This document shows positions 25,232-33,880 of a stretch of DNA of 48,437 bases, piece after piece. The stretch is taken from NCBI GenBank assembly GCA_016928395.1, contig JAFGKV010000144.1, positions 1 through 48,437 of the forward strand, written 5' to 3'. Numbering within the stretch: position 1 is the stretch's first letter; each line of letters starts with the position of its first letter. Both the position numbers and the translations under genes were made by a program. This stretch comes from Candidatus Fermentibacterota bacterium. GTDB taxonomy: Bacteria; JAFGKV01. The notes beneath the pieces were generated by a model. It did not search any database. It saw only the letters and a program-made list of their open reading frames with translations, and was not told the origin of the DNA.

Positions 25232-26521
25232 ATGGCAATGACAATGGTGCAGAAGATCTTGGCCAAGGCCACGGGGCTGCCGTCTGTCAAGGTCGGCGAC
25301 GTCGTCGAGCCCAGGGTCGATGTGGCGATGTCCCACGAGAACGGGGCATTGGTGATCTCCCAGTTCAACGAGGTGTACAGAGGCACTGGGCTGGAGGCCA
25401 AGGTCTGGGACCCACGCAGGATCGTACTCATCCTTGATCACCGGGTCCCGGCCGAGAGTTCCAAAACCGCCACAAATCAGAAGAAGATCCGCGAGTTCGT
25501 GGCGAAGCAGGGCATTCCCAACTTCCACGACATTCGCGGCGACCAGGGAGGCATCTGCCACCAAATCCTTCCCGAGAACGGCTACATCAGGCCGAGCTAT
25601 GTCGTCGTGGGTACCGACAGCCATACCACCAGCCACGGGGCATTGGGCTCGTTCGCCTTCGGCATCGGCGCCACGGAGATGGCCAGCGTGTGGACTCTGG
25701 GCTCGGTGCTGAACGTTGAAGTGCCGGCTACCATCAAGGTGGTGGTCAACGGAAAGTTCCCGAAGCATGTCGCTCCCAAGGATCTGATCCTGCACCTCAT
25801 CGGCAAGGTCTCGGCGGAGGGCGCCAACTTCAGGGTGATCGAGTTCCACGGGGAGACCATTCGGAAGATGTCGACGTCGGGCCGGCTGGTGATCTGCAAT
25901 ATGTCGGTGGAGGCGGGAGCCACATCGGGCATCGTGCCGGCAGACGAGGAAACGCTTCGCTACCTGCGCGAGGAGGCTCACGTCGCCGACGAGATCGACA
26001 TGATGACCCCGGATCCCGATGCTGAATACGACGATGTCATCGAGATCGATGCCTCAAGCCTCGTTCCCCAGGTCGCCTGCCCCCACACGGTGGACAATGT
26101 ACGACCAATCACCGAGGTGGAGGGTACCACGCTCAATCAGATCGTGATCGGTTCCTGTACGAATGGCCGGTTGGATGATCTCGAACACGCTGCCGACATC
26201 CTCAAGGGCAAGAAGGTCGCTCCCGGGCTACGCATGCTCGTGTTTCCGGCCACGTGGCGTATCTATAAGCAGGCCCTGAAGAAGGGATACCTCGAGCAGT
26301 TGGTGGATGCCGGCGCAGTGATCATGAACCCCGGCTGCGGCTGCTGCCTGGGCGTGCATCAGGGGGCTTTGGGCGACGGAGAAGTCGCACTGGCAACCAC
26401 GAACCGGAACTTCAAGGGTCGGATGGGCAATCCCAACGCTGAGGTCTATCTCTGCTCGCCCGCCACGGCCGCCGCATCCGCCATCACAGGCGTCATCACC
26501 GACCCCAGGAAGGAGGGCTAG
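25232..26521 (+). CDS. Aconitase-superfamily hydratase, large subunit (LeuC/HacA/DmdA-like)
   Basis: The 429-residue protein has the [4Fe-4S] cluster ligands of split aconitase-family enzymes: Cys in IGSCTNGR and the pair in NPGCGCCLG. GTDSHTTSHGALGSFAFGIGATEM supplies active-site residues. With the small subunit it hydrates or dehydrates a 2-hydroxy/alkene dicarboxylate such as isopropylmalate, homocitrate, citraconate or dimethylmaleate. It is of the short, archaeal IPMI/homoaconitase kind rather than the long LeuC. The absence of leuA or leuB and the lyase next to it argue against leucine synthesis. I chose ATG 25232, seven bases after GGAG; GTG 25226 is too close. The small subunit starts three bases after the stop. 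Confidence 0.9.
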   Translation: MAMTMVQKILAKATGLPSVKVGDVVEPRVDVAMSHENGALVISQFNEVYRGTGLEAKVWDPRRIVLILDHRVPAESSKTATNQKKIREFVAKQGIPNFHDIRGDQGGICHQILPENGYIRPSYVVVGTDSHTTSHGALGSFAFGIGATEMASVWTLGSVLNVEVPATIKVVVNGKFPKHVAPKDLILHLIGKVSAEGANFRVIEFHGETIRKMSTSGRLVICNMSVEAGATSGIVPADEETLRYLREEAHVADEIDMMTPDPDAEYDDVIEIDASSLVPQVACPHTVDNVRPITEVEGTTLNQIVIGSCTNGRLDDLEHAADILKGKKVAPGLRMLVFPATWRIYKQALKKGYLEQLVDAGAVIMNPGCGCCLGVHQGALGDGEVALATTNRNFKGRMGNPNAEVYLCSPATAAASAITGVITDPRKEG

Positions 26522-26524
26522 GTC

Positions 26525-27016
26525 ATGGCGAGAGTAGTCATGACGCTCGGCGACGATATCAGCACCGATACGATCTACCCGGGCCGATTCATGGCCACGG
26601 TGCTCCCCACAGAGACACCGATGTTTGCCTTCGCAGACTATGCGGAGTTCAACCAGAAAGTGAAGAACAAGGAGCTGGAACCCGGCAGTGTTATCGTGGC
26701 CGGCTGGAACTTCGGCTGCGGCTCATCCAGGGAGCAGGCCGCCTCCTGCCTCAACGGGCCTGGGCTGGTGATCGTTGCCCGGGCTTTTGCACGGATCTTC
26801 CTACAGAACTCCATAAACCTGGGCCTTCGCACGGTGATCTGTCCAGACATTGAGGCATCCGAAGGCGATGATCTCGAGATATCAGAGACCCAGGTGGTGA
26901 ACAAGACCACGGGCAAGACCTACGCGGTCGAGCCCCTCCCCAAGGCCCGCCAGGCCATCGTCGATGCCGGCGGCCTGATCCCGTATACTCGAAAGCGGCT
27001 GCTGGAGAGAGAGTAA
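26525..27016 (+). CDS. Aconitase-superfamily hydratase, small subunit (LeuD/HacB/DmdB-like)
   Basis: A 163-residue swivelling subunit that closes the active site of the large subunit. DDISTDTIYPGRF (about 10-22) is the substrate-specificity loop in this family, and GWNFGCGSSREQA (about 60-72) is the phosphate/carboxylate-binding signature. The loop sequence differs from the YLRT of isopropylmalate isomerase, which agrees with another substrate. The ATG follows the large-subunit stop by three bases, with GGAGG about seven bases before it. A strong hairpin 20 bases after its stop probably ends the operon. Confidence 0.9.
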   Translation: MARVVMTLGDDISTDTIYPGRFMATVLPTETPMFAFADYAEFNQKVKNKELEPGSVIVAGWNFGCGSSREQAASCLNGPGLVIVARAFARIFLQNSINLGLRTVICPDIEASEGDDLEISETQVVNKTTGKTYAVEPLPKARQAIVDAGGLIPYTRKRLLERE

Positions 27017-27035
27017 CCCTCGGCTGATTTCCCCA

Positions 27036-27067
27036 CCGCCCGCGGCGCCGCTTTGGCCGCCGCGGGC
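27036..27067 (+). terminator. Hairpin after lyase-hydratase operon
   Basis: CGCCCGCGGCG (27036-27046) and CGCCGCGGGCG (27057-27067) are exact reverse complements around a 10-nt loop. The hairpin lies 20 bases after the small-subunit stop. There is no T-run, so it may act with Rho or protect the message end. Confidence 0.55.
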
Positions 27068-27222
27068 GCGCCTATGCTCGCTTCGCCCTGAGCCTGCGGC
27101 TTGAGGGTTGTGATGCCGATTCCCGGCTGTCCCGTGTCATCTGTTTTCTTTCCCGGTGACTCCCATTCTCTTCCCCATGCATCACGCGCCCACGTCATCC
27201 TTCCATGCGCCCACAAACGGGC

Positions 27223-27248
27223 GGCGGGCCGCCCGGAGGCGGCCCGCC
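27223..27248 (-). terminator. Hairpin after secreted lamin-tail gene
   Basis: GGCGGGCCGCC (27223-27233) pairs perfectly with GGCGGCCCGCC (27238-27248) around CGGA. On the minus strand it lies 27 bases past the stop of the lamin-tail protein and is followed by CGTTTG, a short T-stretch. It is a likely terminator for that gene. Confidence 0.55.
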
Positions 27249-27275
27249 TTCACGCTGACAGAATAGGTGAGAGCG

Positions 27276-29192
27276 TTACTCCACAATCACCGGGGTGGTA
27301 ACCCACCCGCAGCCGGTGATGGCACGGGCGAAGTAGGCGCCCGATGCCAAGTGGCCGCGGCTCCACGAAACACTGTGAGACCCTGCAGGAAGCGTACCCT
27401 CGAATACATGCACGACCCGCCGGCCCGAGAGATCATAGATCCCCACCGACACGGGGCCTGCCTGTGGCACGGCAAGCCGTACCGTCCCGCCGTCCGTGGC
27501 GGGCACCGGCGCGACGGCCAGAGTCAGGCTGCCGGCACGCGTGCCCGGCACCGATACCGTCACTGGGCCGAACAGCTCGGTCGTCCCCGTGAAGTCGACC
27601 TGCTCCAGCCAGTAGCGGTAGGTCTCGCCGGCGATAACCCGCTCATCCACGAAGGAGTACCTCTGCGGATCCAGCGTGGTACCCGCGCCGGGGATGAGCT
27701 CCGCGTTCATCTGAACTCGATCCGCGTTACCTACGGAGCGGTAAACGTTGAAGCCCAAGTTCTCCGATTCGGTCGCGGTCTCCCAGGAGAGCGTCACTGC
27801 CTCGGGAGAGGCGCTGGCGCTGAACGACGCGAGTTCCACTGGAACAAGCATGTAGGCGAAATCAACACTGCAGTCATCAGTATCCTGTCCAGGCGGCGTC
27901 CGGTAGAGCATCTCATCCTGGCCGCAGTTGTAGGTCTGCGAGGTGACGCCCGCATAGCCTCCGCCTTCATACACGAGCACATCCACCACCGTGTCGCACC
28001 CATCCAGGACGATAACCTCGTCACCGGAGTTGCTGAGGTTGATGCTTCCGGTTGCCCAGGTGGGATAGGTAGTGAGGTTGACTACCCCGGGATCGTCGCT
28101 GCCATAGGCCTGTTCCAGATCCGCGGTGATCCCGTAGTTGGTCAGCAGGTCGGCTGCAGTACAGGCAATGGTCAGATAGCCGCCCGGTGGTACATTGCCG
28201 TACCCCGGAGGAATCGCTCTCATGCCTTCCCCGCCACCGATAGTCTCCTCATCGCCGATCTTGTACCCGGTGACGCCGTGATTCCCCATGCTGACGGCCC
28301 AGGGCGACCGGTTGTACAGCCTGTAGAACTCGTTGTTCGGCTCGGTCGTAGCGGGATCGTACAGCACCTGCGCCACCACAACGGGAGGCCCGGGCTCGCC
28401 ATTGAATTCGAAAAACACATCAAAGTAGTAGTTGACGACCTGATCGCTGACTTCGGCCCACGTATTGGAGGTCACATCGCCGGGATCGTTGTAGTTCGTC
28501 ACCGCATCCAGGGCGTTCGAGACGCTCGAGCCGCCCGTGTCCCAGGTATTGTCGGAGGTGTTGGTGCGGAATGCCGCTACCGTGAACCGGAGGGTCGCGG
28601 GGAGCATGACCCCGTCCAGCGAGGACCAGGGCACCGAGAACTCCATGACGTCCGTGCTGCCGGAGATGGCCTCGGCGCCGACATAGAAGGGGCCCAACCA
28701 GCCGGCGTACCACAGTATCACATCCGGGCTTCCGCTGCCGAACCGCGTGATGATGAGATACTGCCAATATGCATTGGGATCGACCCGCGTATCGCTGTTG
28801 CCGCCGAACCAATCCGTGCCGCCGATCGGGTTTGCATCGATGGCAACCTGGATCTGGGGTGCGCCGTCCCACTGCCCTGCAGGGGGATCGGGGATATCGG
28901 CCATCCGGGCCAGGAAGTAGAGGTTTTCCTGATCTGCGGTCACGCGGAACTCCACCAGATCCACCCGCGAATCGGGAGCGGCGAAGTCGGTTCGCTCGTC
29001 GGCCGCGACGTCGACCCAGATGTACTCACCGATCGGGCCGGCACTACGGCAGATATGGCCCAAGTTGCCCTGAGCCGCCGTGACCAGTGGCCAATCAACG
29101 GGATTGGCGTCGACGATGATGGGGTGCGCCCGGCATGGCAGAACGCCCACAGCCAGGCTGCAGCAGACGAAGACGAGAACGGTTCGGAGCAC
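27276..29192 (-). CDS. Secreted lamin-tail protein with FlgD/T9SS-like C-terminal domain
   Basis: A 638-residue exported protein. A signal peptide (VLRTVLVFVCCSLAVGVLPCRAHP) is followed by an N-terminal beta-rich domain (about 20-250) and a lamin-tail domain (about 255-430, with NNEFYRLYNRSP and PPGGYLTIAC). A fibronectin-like segment follows (VELASFSASASPEAVTLSW), and then a final Ig-like domain (GIYDLSGRRVV..LPAGSHSVSW..SGAYFARA). That tail is the sorting-type domain of type IX-secreted or surface-attached proteins in FCB bacteria. GTG 29192 has AAGGAGG five bases upstream; the longer frame lacks this. Lamin-tail domains often go with DNA or polysaccharide hydrolases, but no catalytic domain is visible. 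Confidence 0.88.
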   Translation of the reverse strand: MLRTVLVFVCCSLAVGVLPCRAHPIIVDANPVDWPLVTAAQGNLGHICRSAGPIGEYIWVDVAADERTDFAAPDSRVDLVEFRVTADQENLYFLARMADIPDPPAGQWDGAPQIQVAIDANPIGGTDWFGGNSDTRVDPNAYWQYLIITRFGSGSPDVILWYAGWLGPFYVGAEAISGSTDVMEFSVPWSSLDGVMLPATLRFTVAAFRTNTSDNTWDTGGSSVSNALDAVTNYNDPGDVTSNTWAEVSDQVVNYYFDVFFEFNGEPGPPVVVAQVLYDPATTEPNNEFYRLYNRSPWAVSMGNHGVTGYKIGDEETIGGGEGMRAIPPGYGNVPPGGYLTIACTAADLLTNYGITADLEQAYGSDDPGVVNLTTYPTWATGSINLSNSGDEVIVLDGCDTVVDVLVYEGGGYAGVTSQTYNCGQDEMLYRTPPGQDTDDCSVDFAYMLVPVELASFSASASPEAVTLSWETATESENLGFNVYRSVGNADRVQMNAELIPGAGTTLDPQRYSFVDERVIAGETYRYWLEQVDFTGTTELFGPVTVSVPGTRAGSLTLAVAPVPATDGGTVRLAVPQAGPVSVGIYDLSGRRVVHVFEGTLPAGSHSVSWSRGHLASGAYFARAITGCGWVTTPVIVE

Positions 29193-29852
29193 TGTCTCCT
29201 CCTTGGTGAGTGACCACGTACCAGGATACACCATTGACCAGGCAATAAACTTGGCGAAGAAGGATGCATCGCGCAAGGGTTCTGAAAGGGGATGGGTTGC
29301 CCGTTGGCAGAGTACTCGCCTGTTCCGCGTTGTCGCACTGCCCCGCCGTGTCGCGTGCCCACTCCAGCGCTCGGGTGACAATCCGTTCCACGGTCAACTG
29401 ACCCTTCTCGGCGGTTGCCGCCGTGGGATAGCCTTGGCACCCAGGCGAGCCAAGGATGGGGGCACGCCGCAAGCGGCGCAGGTAGGGCTCAGACTCCTCT
29501 CACGGGATCTCGAAGTCTATCATCCGGTCATATCGCACCCGGTCGGAAGAGAGACGCAGCATGCCCGGCGTCTCCGCCTCGCTGGCGTGGCGGGCGCCGG
29601 ATGCATCCCATGCAGTGGAACCGTTCGACGGACGAGAAATCGCAATCGATACGATGCCGCGCGTATGGGCCAATGTACAGAGCGTGGGCGCAGAGCAGTC
29701 GTGGCCTGTACATTGCTCGAAGAATGCAGCCTATGCCGGGTGCATCCCCTGGTGCACGGCCGGCCGCCAACCCTTCTGCGGCGGTCATCGCCGCGGAGAG
29801 TCCGAGCGCCAGTTACTTTAAGAAAAAAAGTGAGCTCTCAGGAGTATACCCA
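29193..29852. other. Long divergent intergenic region, no gene seen
   Basis: About 660 bases. A plus-strand frame is open through most of it and joins the XdhC frame, but the upstream part is Arg/Pro/Ser-rich, unlike any XdhC N-terminus. The ribosome site CAGGAG occurs only before ATG 29853. An A-rich stretch (TTAAGAAAAAAAG) at about 29817-29830 is the most AT-rich spot and could be a promoter or leader feature. No RNA gene is recognised. Confidence 0.45.
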
Positions 29853-30893
29853 ATGGATCTCGCATCAGTACAGGTAATCGTCCGGCTGCTAGACGGAGGC
29901 GAGCCCGTGGCACTGGTCTATCCGGTGCATCGCGAAGGATCGATCCCCACGCCGAAGGAGGCCCTTCTGGTCGTCCAACCGGATGGTGAATCAGGGACCG
30001 TGGGCGGGGGCATTCTGGAGGCGGACGCCATTGCACGCGCCAGGAATGCGCTCTCCGGAATGAGGCACCTCGTGCTCTCGCGCACGCTGGATGACGCCGG
30101 AGTCGATGACAATGACATGCTCTGCGGTGGTAGCGTGATCCTGCTGGTGGAGTACGTGGCGCCCGAAACAGTTGGGGTATGGGCTGATGTGGAGGATGCC
30201 GTGCTGCGGGGAGAATACTGGGGCTGGAGATGTCTCATCGCGATTACCGCCGACACTGTGCACGTCAGCCGAACAGCCGCACAGTTTCCCGCCATCTCCC
30301 GTTCTCGGTTCGCGCCGACCGGCCAGGGTACACGGGCTGCCTCGCTGAGCATTTGCCCTACAGCGGACGGGTTCGAGATATGGGACCCCATCGTAGTCCC
30401 CGATACGCTGCTCATCTTCGGCGCGGGCCATGTCGCCCGGGCCCTGGCGCCCATCGCCTCAGGGCTAGGGTTCCGCTGCGTCGTGGTGGATGACCGCGAA
30501 GACTACGCCTCAACCCGGCGATTCCCGACCGCGCACCGGCTGGTGGTGGACGATCCGGCGCATGCAGTGGCGACGCTTCCTTCAGGCCCCGGGGTGTGGG
30601 CGGCCATCATGACCAGGGGTCATAAGGACGATGCCCGAGTGCTTGCCAACCTTCTCCAGCGCTCCTACCGTTACGTCGGCTTGGTCGGATCTGCGCATAA
30701 AAAGGCGGCCATCTGGGCCCACCTTGAAGAGGGAGGGGCCTCTCGCGACGCGCTGGATGCTGTGCGCTGCCCCATCGGCGTGCCCATCGGAGGATCCACG
30801 CCACACGAGATCGCGGTTTCCATCGCCGCGCAATTGGTCGCCGTGCGCCACGGGAAATCCATCGCCCAAGGCATCGGAGGTCAGCGCGGGTAA
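29853..30893 (+). CDS. XdhC/CoxI family protein, molybdenum-hydroxylase maturation factor
   Basis: A 346-residue protein with both XdhC domains. The N-terminal domain has GTVGGGILEADA (48-59) and the DMLCGG motif (88-93). The C-terminal Rossmann domain has LIFGAGHVARALAP (187-200) and later TRGHKDD and GLVGSAHKK. XdhC binds molybdenum cofactor, promotes its sulfuration and inserts it into xanthine dehydrogenase-type enzymes in the cytoplasm. No molybdenum hydroxylase gene lies nearby, so its client is elsewhere. ATG 29853 has CAGGAG eight bases upstream. Proteins of this family also serve selenium-dependent hydroxylases, which is of interest given the selenoprotein in this window, but that link is only a suggestion. 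Confidence 0.9.
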   Translation: MDLASVQVIVRLLDGGEPVALVYPVHREGSIPTPKEALLVVQPDGESGTVGGGILEADAIARARNALSGMRHLVLSRTLDDAGVDDNDMLCGGSVILLVEYVAPETVGVWADVEDAVLRGEYWGWRCLIAITADTVHVSRTAAQFPAISRSRFAPTGQGTRAASLSICPTADGFEIWDPIVVPDTLLIFGAGHVARALAPIASGLGFRCVVVDDREDYASTRRFPTAHRLVVDDPAHAVATLPSGPGVWAAIMTRGHKDDARVLANLLQRSYRYVGLVGSAHKKAAIWAHLEEGGASRDALDAVRCPIGVPIGGSTPHEIAVSIAAQLVAVRHGKSIAQGIGGQRG

Positions 30894-31100
30894 GGCGGAG
30901 AGAGATACACCTGGAAGTGCCGGTGTCGTCTTCTCGGTCGGTATCGCCATCTTGGGCATCGATTGAACCATGATAGTGACGGTGAAACGCGGACGAGTTG
31001 ACCTATTCCCGCCCCGCGGAACTGCCGCACTGAACCTTGAATTCTCGGGAGAGGAGCGCGCTCCGGTCTTGACCGAAAGGCCCGAGAGAGGCTCATTGTC

Positions 31101-32045
31101 GTGGCGTTCTTCCGCGCTCATTCACTGTGCCTGAAAGCGAGCCTCACGGTGCCTTTTCACCCATCCCCTGCTCTCCGTGAGCGGCGAAGCCGGTTTATCG
31201 AGTTGTTTCGCACAACGCCGCCACATACCGTGTGCCCCAACTTTTACGTTCTAGCGCATGCCAACGGTTGCGCTTTTTCTCCCCAGTGCAGCTACTGCTA
31301 TCTCAAGTCGTCGTTCTGGTACCTTCCCCGTTCCGAAGCCTTCACCAATGTCGCTCGTGTCATCGATGAGACTCGTCGGTGGATTGCACGAGACGGCCTT
31401 GAGACTTATGTCTTGAACACGGGGAATCTCTGTGATAGCCTGGCCTTCGAAAGGGATCGGCCCCTGATGGCGATGCTGATCGACACCTTCAGAGAATTCG
31501 CGGCCGGCAGGCCACACACGCTTCTCCTGGTCACCAAGGGCGGTCGCACCGAATGCCGCCCACTCCTCGAAAGCTCCGCATGCCCCAATGTCGTGGTCTC
31601 GTTCTCGGTGACCAACCCCGAAGCAGCCCTCAGACAGGAGAAAGGCGCTGCCTCAGTGAACGATCGGCTGGCCGCCGCTCACGCACTGCTGGCTGCCGGG
31701 TGGCGCGTCCGTATGCGTATCGACCCCATGATCGCGGGCTACGATCATCGCGGGATAGCGGACCAGGTTGGTTCGCTGCCGCCGGAGCGGGTTACCTTGG
31801 GCTCTCTTCGGGCGGAGCCGAACCTGTTGCGAGTGATGCGCGACGGCCTATTCGTTGACCTCAAGCCTCCGGAGCATCCCAGAGGCCTGGCGCGGTATCC
31901 TCTCGAAGTGCGCCTGAACCTCTATCGCCCTGCAGTTGCCGCTCTCAGGGCAATCTGTCCCGTGGCGCTTTGTGAGGAGAGTGAAGAGGTGTGGAGGACC
32001 CTTGGGCTTGACGTGGAAGCAAGACCCTGTAACTGTGGCGAATGA
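31101..32045 (+). CDS. Radical SAM protein, SPL-like, with CX5CX2C motif
   Basis: A 314-residue protein that resembles the spore photoproduct lyase-like radical SAM group (PNFYVLAHANGC..CSYCYL). The three cysteines read CAFSPQCSYC, a CX5CX2C spacing instead of the usual CX3CX2C; they should still hold the [4Fe-4S] cluster that cleaves S-adenosylmethionine. Further landmarks are VLNTGNLCDS, LLVTKGG, VVSFSVTNPE (like SVNPE of SPL-type proteins) and RIDPMI. The C-terminus ends with Cys-rich RPCNCGE, possibly a ligand for a second site. The start is uncertain: GTG 31101 has GAGAGG about ten bases away, and a GTG 16 codons later is possible. The substrate is unknown. Confidence 0.82.
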   Translation: MAFFRAHSLCLKASLTVPFHPSPALRERRSRFIELFRTTPPHTVCPNFYVLAHANGCAFSPQCSYCYLKSSFWYLPRSEAFTNVARVIDETRRWIARDGLETYVLNTGNLCDSLAFERDRPLMAMLIDTFREFAAGRPHTLLLVTKGGRTECRPLLESSACPNVVVSFSVTNPEAALRQEKGAASVNDRLAAAHALLAAGWRVRMRIDPMIAGYDHRGIADQVGSLPPERVTLGSLRAEPNLLRVMRDGLFVDLKPPEHPRGLARYPLEVRLNLYRPAVAALRAICPVALCEESEEVWRTLGLDVEARPCNCGE

Positions 32046-32200
32046 GAATCCCGTCTTCCGATGCACCCGCATTCGTGGGAGAAGAGCTCCGTTGCCCTTC
32101 CGCCGTGGGCCTCTCCATGGCGTGGACAGGGTTGTTTCAGTGGCTGTAGGGCCTCTGATGCGCCCCATCAGGCTCCGGTGAAAATGAGGCAGGTTCCGTC

Positions 32201-33790
32201 ATGATCACGACCACCGGTCAGGATGATCCCTCTGCCCGGGAAGTGGATGCCTTGGTAGACGCGGTCAAGGCTCTCAGGCCTTTGCCCCGCCTCAGTAGCC
32301 AGGAGCATAGAGCCGCGTCGGACCAGATCCAGGCGCTTCTGGATTCGGTTACTCATCGGCAGGTGAGCCGGCTGGGCGCCGATGGCCTGTGTGAGACCGC
32401 CAGCCATCTCCGGGAGATTGGGGATCCCTCCGCCGCTGAGACTCTGGCGCTCAGGGGCGTTGATCGCCTCCTCGAACAAGGGCATGTTACCGATGCCGTC
32501 ATGTTGTTGAATCAGGCCGGGTTGGCGTGTTTTGACCAGGGCGCTCTCGCTGACGCGGAGCATCACTTCACCAAAGCTCTCAGTCTCATCCCTTCGCCTG
32601 ATCTACGACTCCAAACTCCCGTCTTGCTGGTCAATCAGGCAACAGTGCTGACCGAGATGGGGAACTACGAGCAGGCGCTTCTGCTGTATGAACGAACGCT
32701 ACGTGAACTGGAGGGCGCCGCGACGGGAAGCTATGGCCAACGCGATGGCTTGCTTCCGCAACAGGCCAGGGGGCTGGTCACCAACAACATCGGGTGGGTA
32801 TTGCTCCGCTCGGCCCGGGCGGCGGGCAATGATCGTGACCTAATAGCCCGAGCCATGATGGTCTTTGACACGGCGCTGGCCCTCCCTTTGAACACACGAA
32901 CACGGCTCATCGCTGTGGGGAATCGTGCCGAAGCGAGTCTGATGAAGGGCGACATGGCGGCCGCGGAATCCTCATTGGAGAACGCTGAACAGGAATGCCT
33001 CAACGCTGGCTATCAGCGGCTGCTGCCCGAGATGTACCGCAGAAGAGCGCAGTTGTGTGCGGCTTTGGGCGATGGCGAGGCGGCCATCGACTGGGCAAGG
33101 ACGGCGATGGACGCCAGCATTGCTGAGGCCAATCCCCGCCAGGAACTTCGCATCGTGGAGGTATTTCTGGACATCCTCCGGGGTGTCACAGCATACAGCA
33201 CGGATCCGGTCGCGGCATTGGAGTCAACAGGTCTTTCCGTGGTGACACAGATTCTGGCTGTACTGGAAAGCAAGGATACGTACACGGGGGGGAGCCACTC
33301 CAGGAGGGTGGCCGACCTGGCCCACCGAATCTCGACCCGTTTGGTCGGTGATGGTCCGGGACAACAGCGATGGTGCAAGCGCGTGGAATTGGGCGGCCTG
33401 TTCCATGACGTAGGCAAACTCCGCCTCCCATGGAGCCTGCTCAACCGCGTGTCGGCCCTTTCCGCCAGGGACTGGCAGCTTCTGAAGGCGCATACGTCTC
33501 TGGGAGAGACCATGCTCAGGGACTGTGGGCTCTGGAGCCTCGCTTTGGTCGCAGGCGGTCACCACGAACGCCCCGACGGCAGGGGCTATCCGCGGGGAGA
33601 CACACGGGCAACCCTAGAATCGGCCGTTGTCGCGGCTGCGGATGCCTTCGATGCCATGACCTCCAGCTCCCGGGTTCACACCCGGCCCAAGACCCCGATG
33701 GACGCAATGGAGGTGGTGCGCGCCGGATCCGGTACGCAATTCAGGCCTGATGTGGTCGTCGCCTTGGAGGCTGCGCTGAGTCAAGCCTGA
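32201..33790 (+). CDS. TPR-HD-GYP protein, putative cyclic-di-GMP phosphodiesterase
   Basis: A 529-residue protein. Residues about 60-310 are TPR-like helical repeats (NQAGLACFDQGALADAEHHFTKAL, NQATVLTEMGNYEQALLLYERTL). Residues about 340-525 are an HD-GYP domain: GSHSRRVADLAH, GLFHDVGKLRLP, HTSLGETMLRD, GGHHERPDGRGYPRGD, and AADAFDAMTSSS. The HD and GYP residues are present, so it may hydrolyse cyclic di-GMP. There is no receiver or membrane domain, so input probably comes through the TPRs in the cytoplasm. The ATG follows CAGG at seven bases. A CTGATG/CATCAG hairpin (32155-32171) lies 29 bases before the start. Confidence 0.9.
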   Translation: MITTTGQDDPSAREVDALVDAVKALRPLPRLSSQEHRAASDQIQALLDSVTHRQVSRLGADGLCETASHLREIGDPSAAETLALRGVDRLLEQGHVTDAVMLLNQAGLACFDQGALADAEHHFTKALSLIPSPDLRLQTPVLLVNQATVLTEMGNYEQALLLYERTLRELEGAATGSYGQRDGLLPQQARGLVTNNIGWVLLRSARAAGNDRDLIARAMMVFDTALALPLNTRTRLIAVGNRAEASLMKGDMAAAESSLENAEQECLNAGYQRLLPEMYRRRAQLCAALGDGEAAIDWARTAMDASIAEANPRQELRIVEVFLDILRGVTAYSTDPVAALESTGLSVVTQILAVLESKDTYTGGSHSRRVADLAHRISTRLVGDGPGQQRWCKRVELGGLFHDVGKLRLPWSLLNRVSALSARDWQLLKAHTSLGETMLRDCGLWSLALVAGGHHERPDGRGYPRGDTRATLESAVVAAADAFDAMTSSSRVHTRPKTPMDAMEVVRAGSGTQFRPDVVVALEAALSQA

Positions 33791-33880
33791 GTCCTTCCGG
33801 ACTCCGGAGCAATGGGAAAGCAAAACGGGCTGACGAGGGATGCGGATTCGGCCGCGCGCCGAGAAGAGATGCAGGGAGCT

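Noticed and set aside
27267-29213. A 648-codon plus-strand open frame
   Set aside because: It lies antisense over the lamin-tail gene, is Arg/Gly/Pro-rich without family features or a ribosome site, and reflects GC-rich third positions.
32155-32171. Hairpin before the HD-GYP gene sharing TGATG and CATCA ends with the palindrome before the cyclase gene
   Set aside because: The centres differ and the shared ends are only five or six bases, so a common operator is not supported.
33789-33804. GAGTCC/GGACTC hairpin at the HD-GYP stop as a terminator
   Set aside because: Only six pairs, no T-run, and it overlaps the stop codon, so support is too weak.
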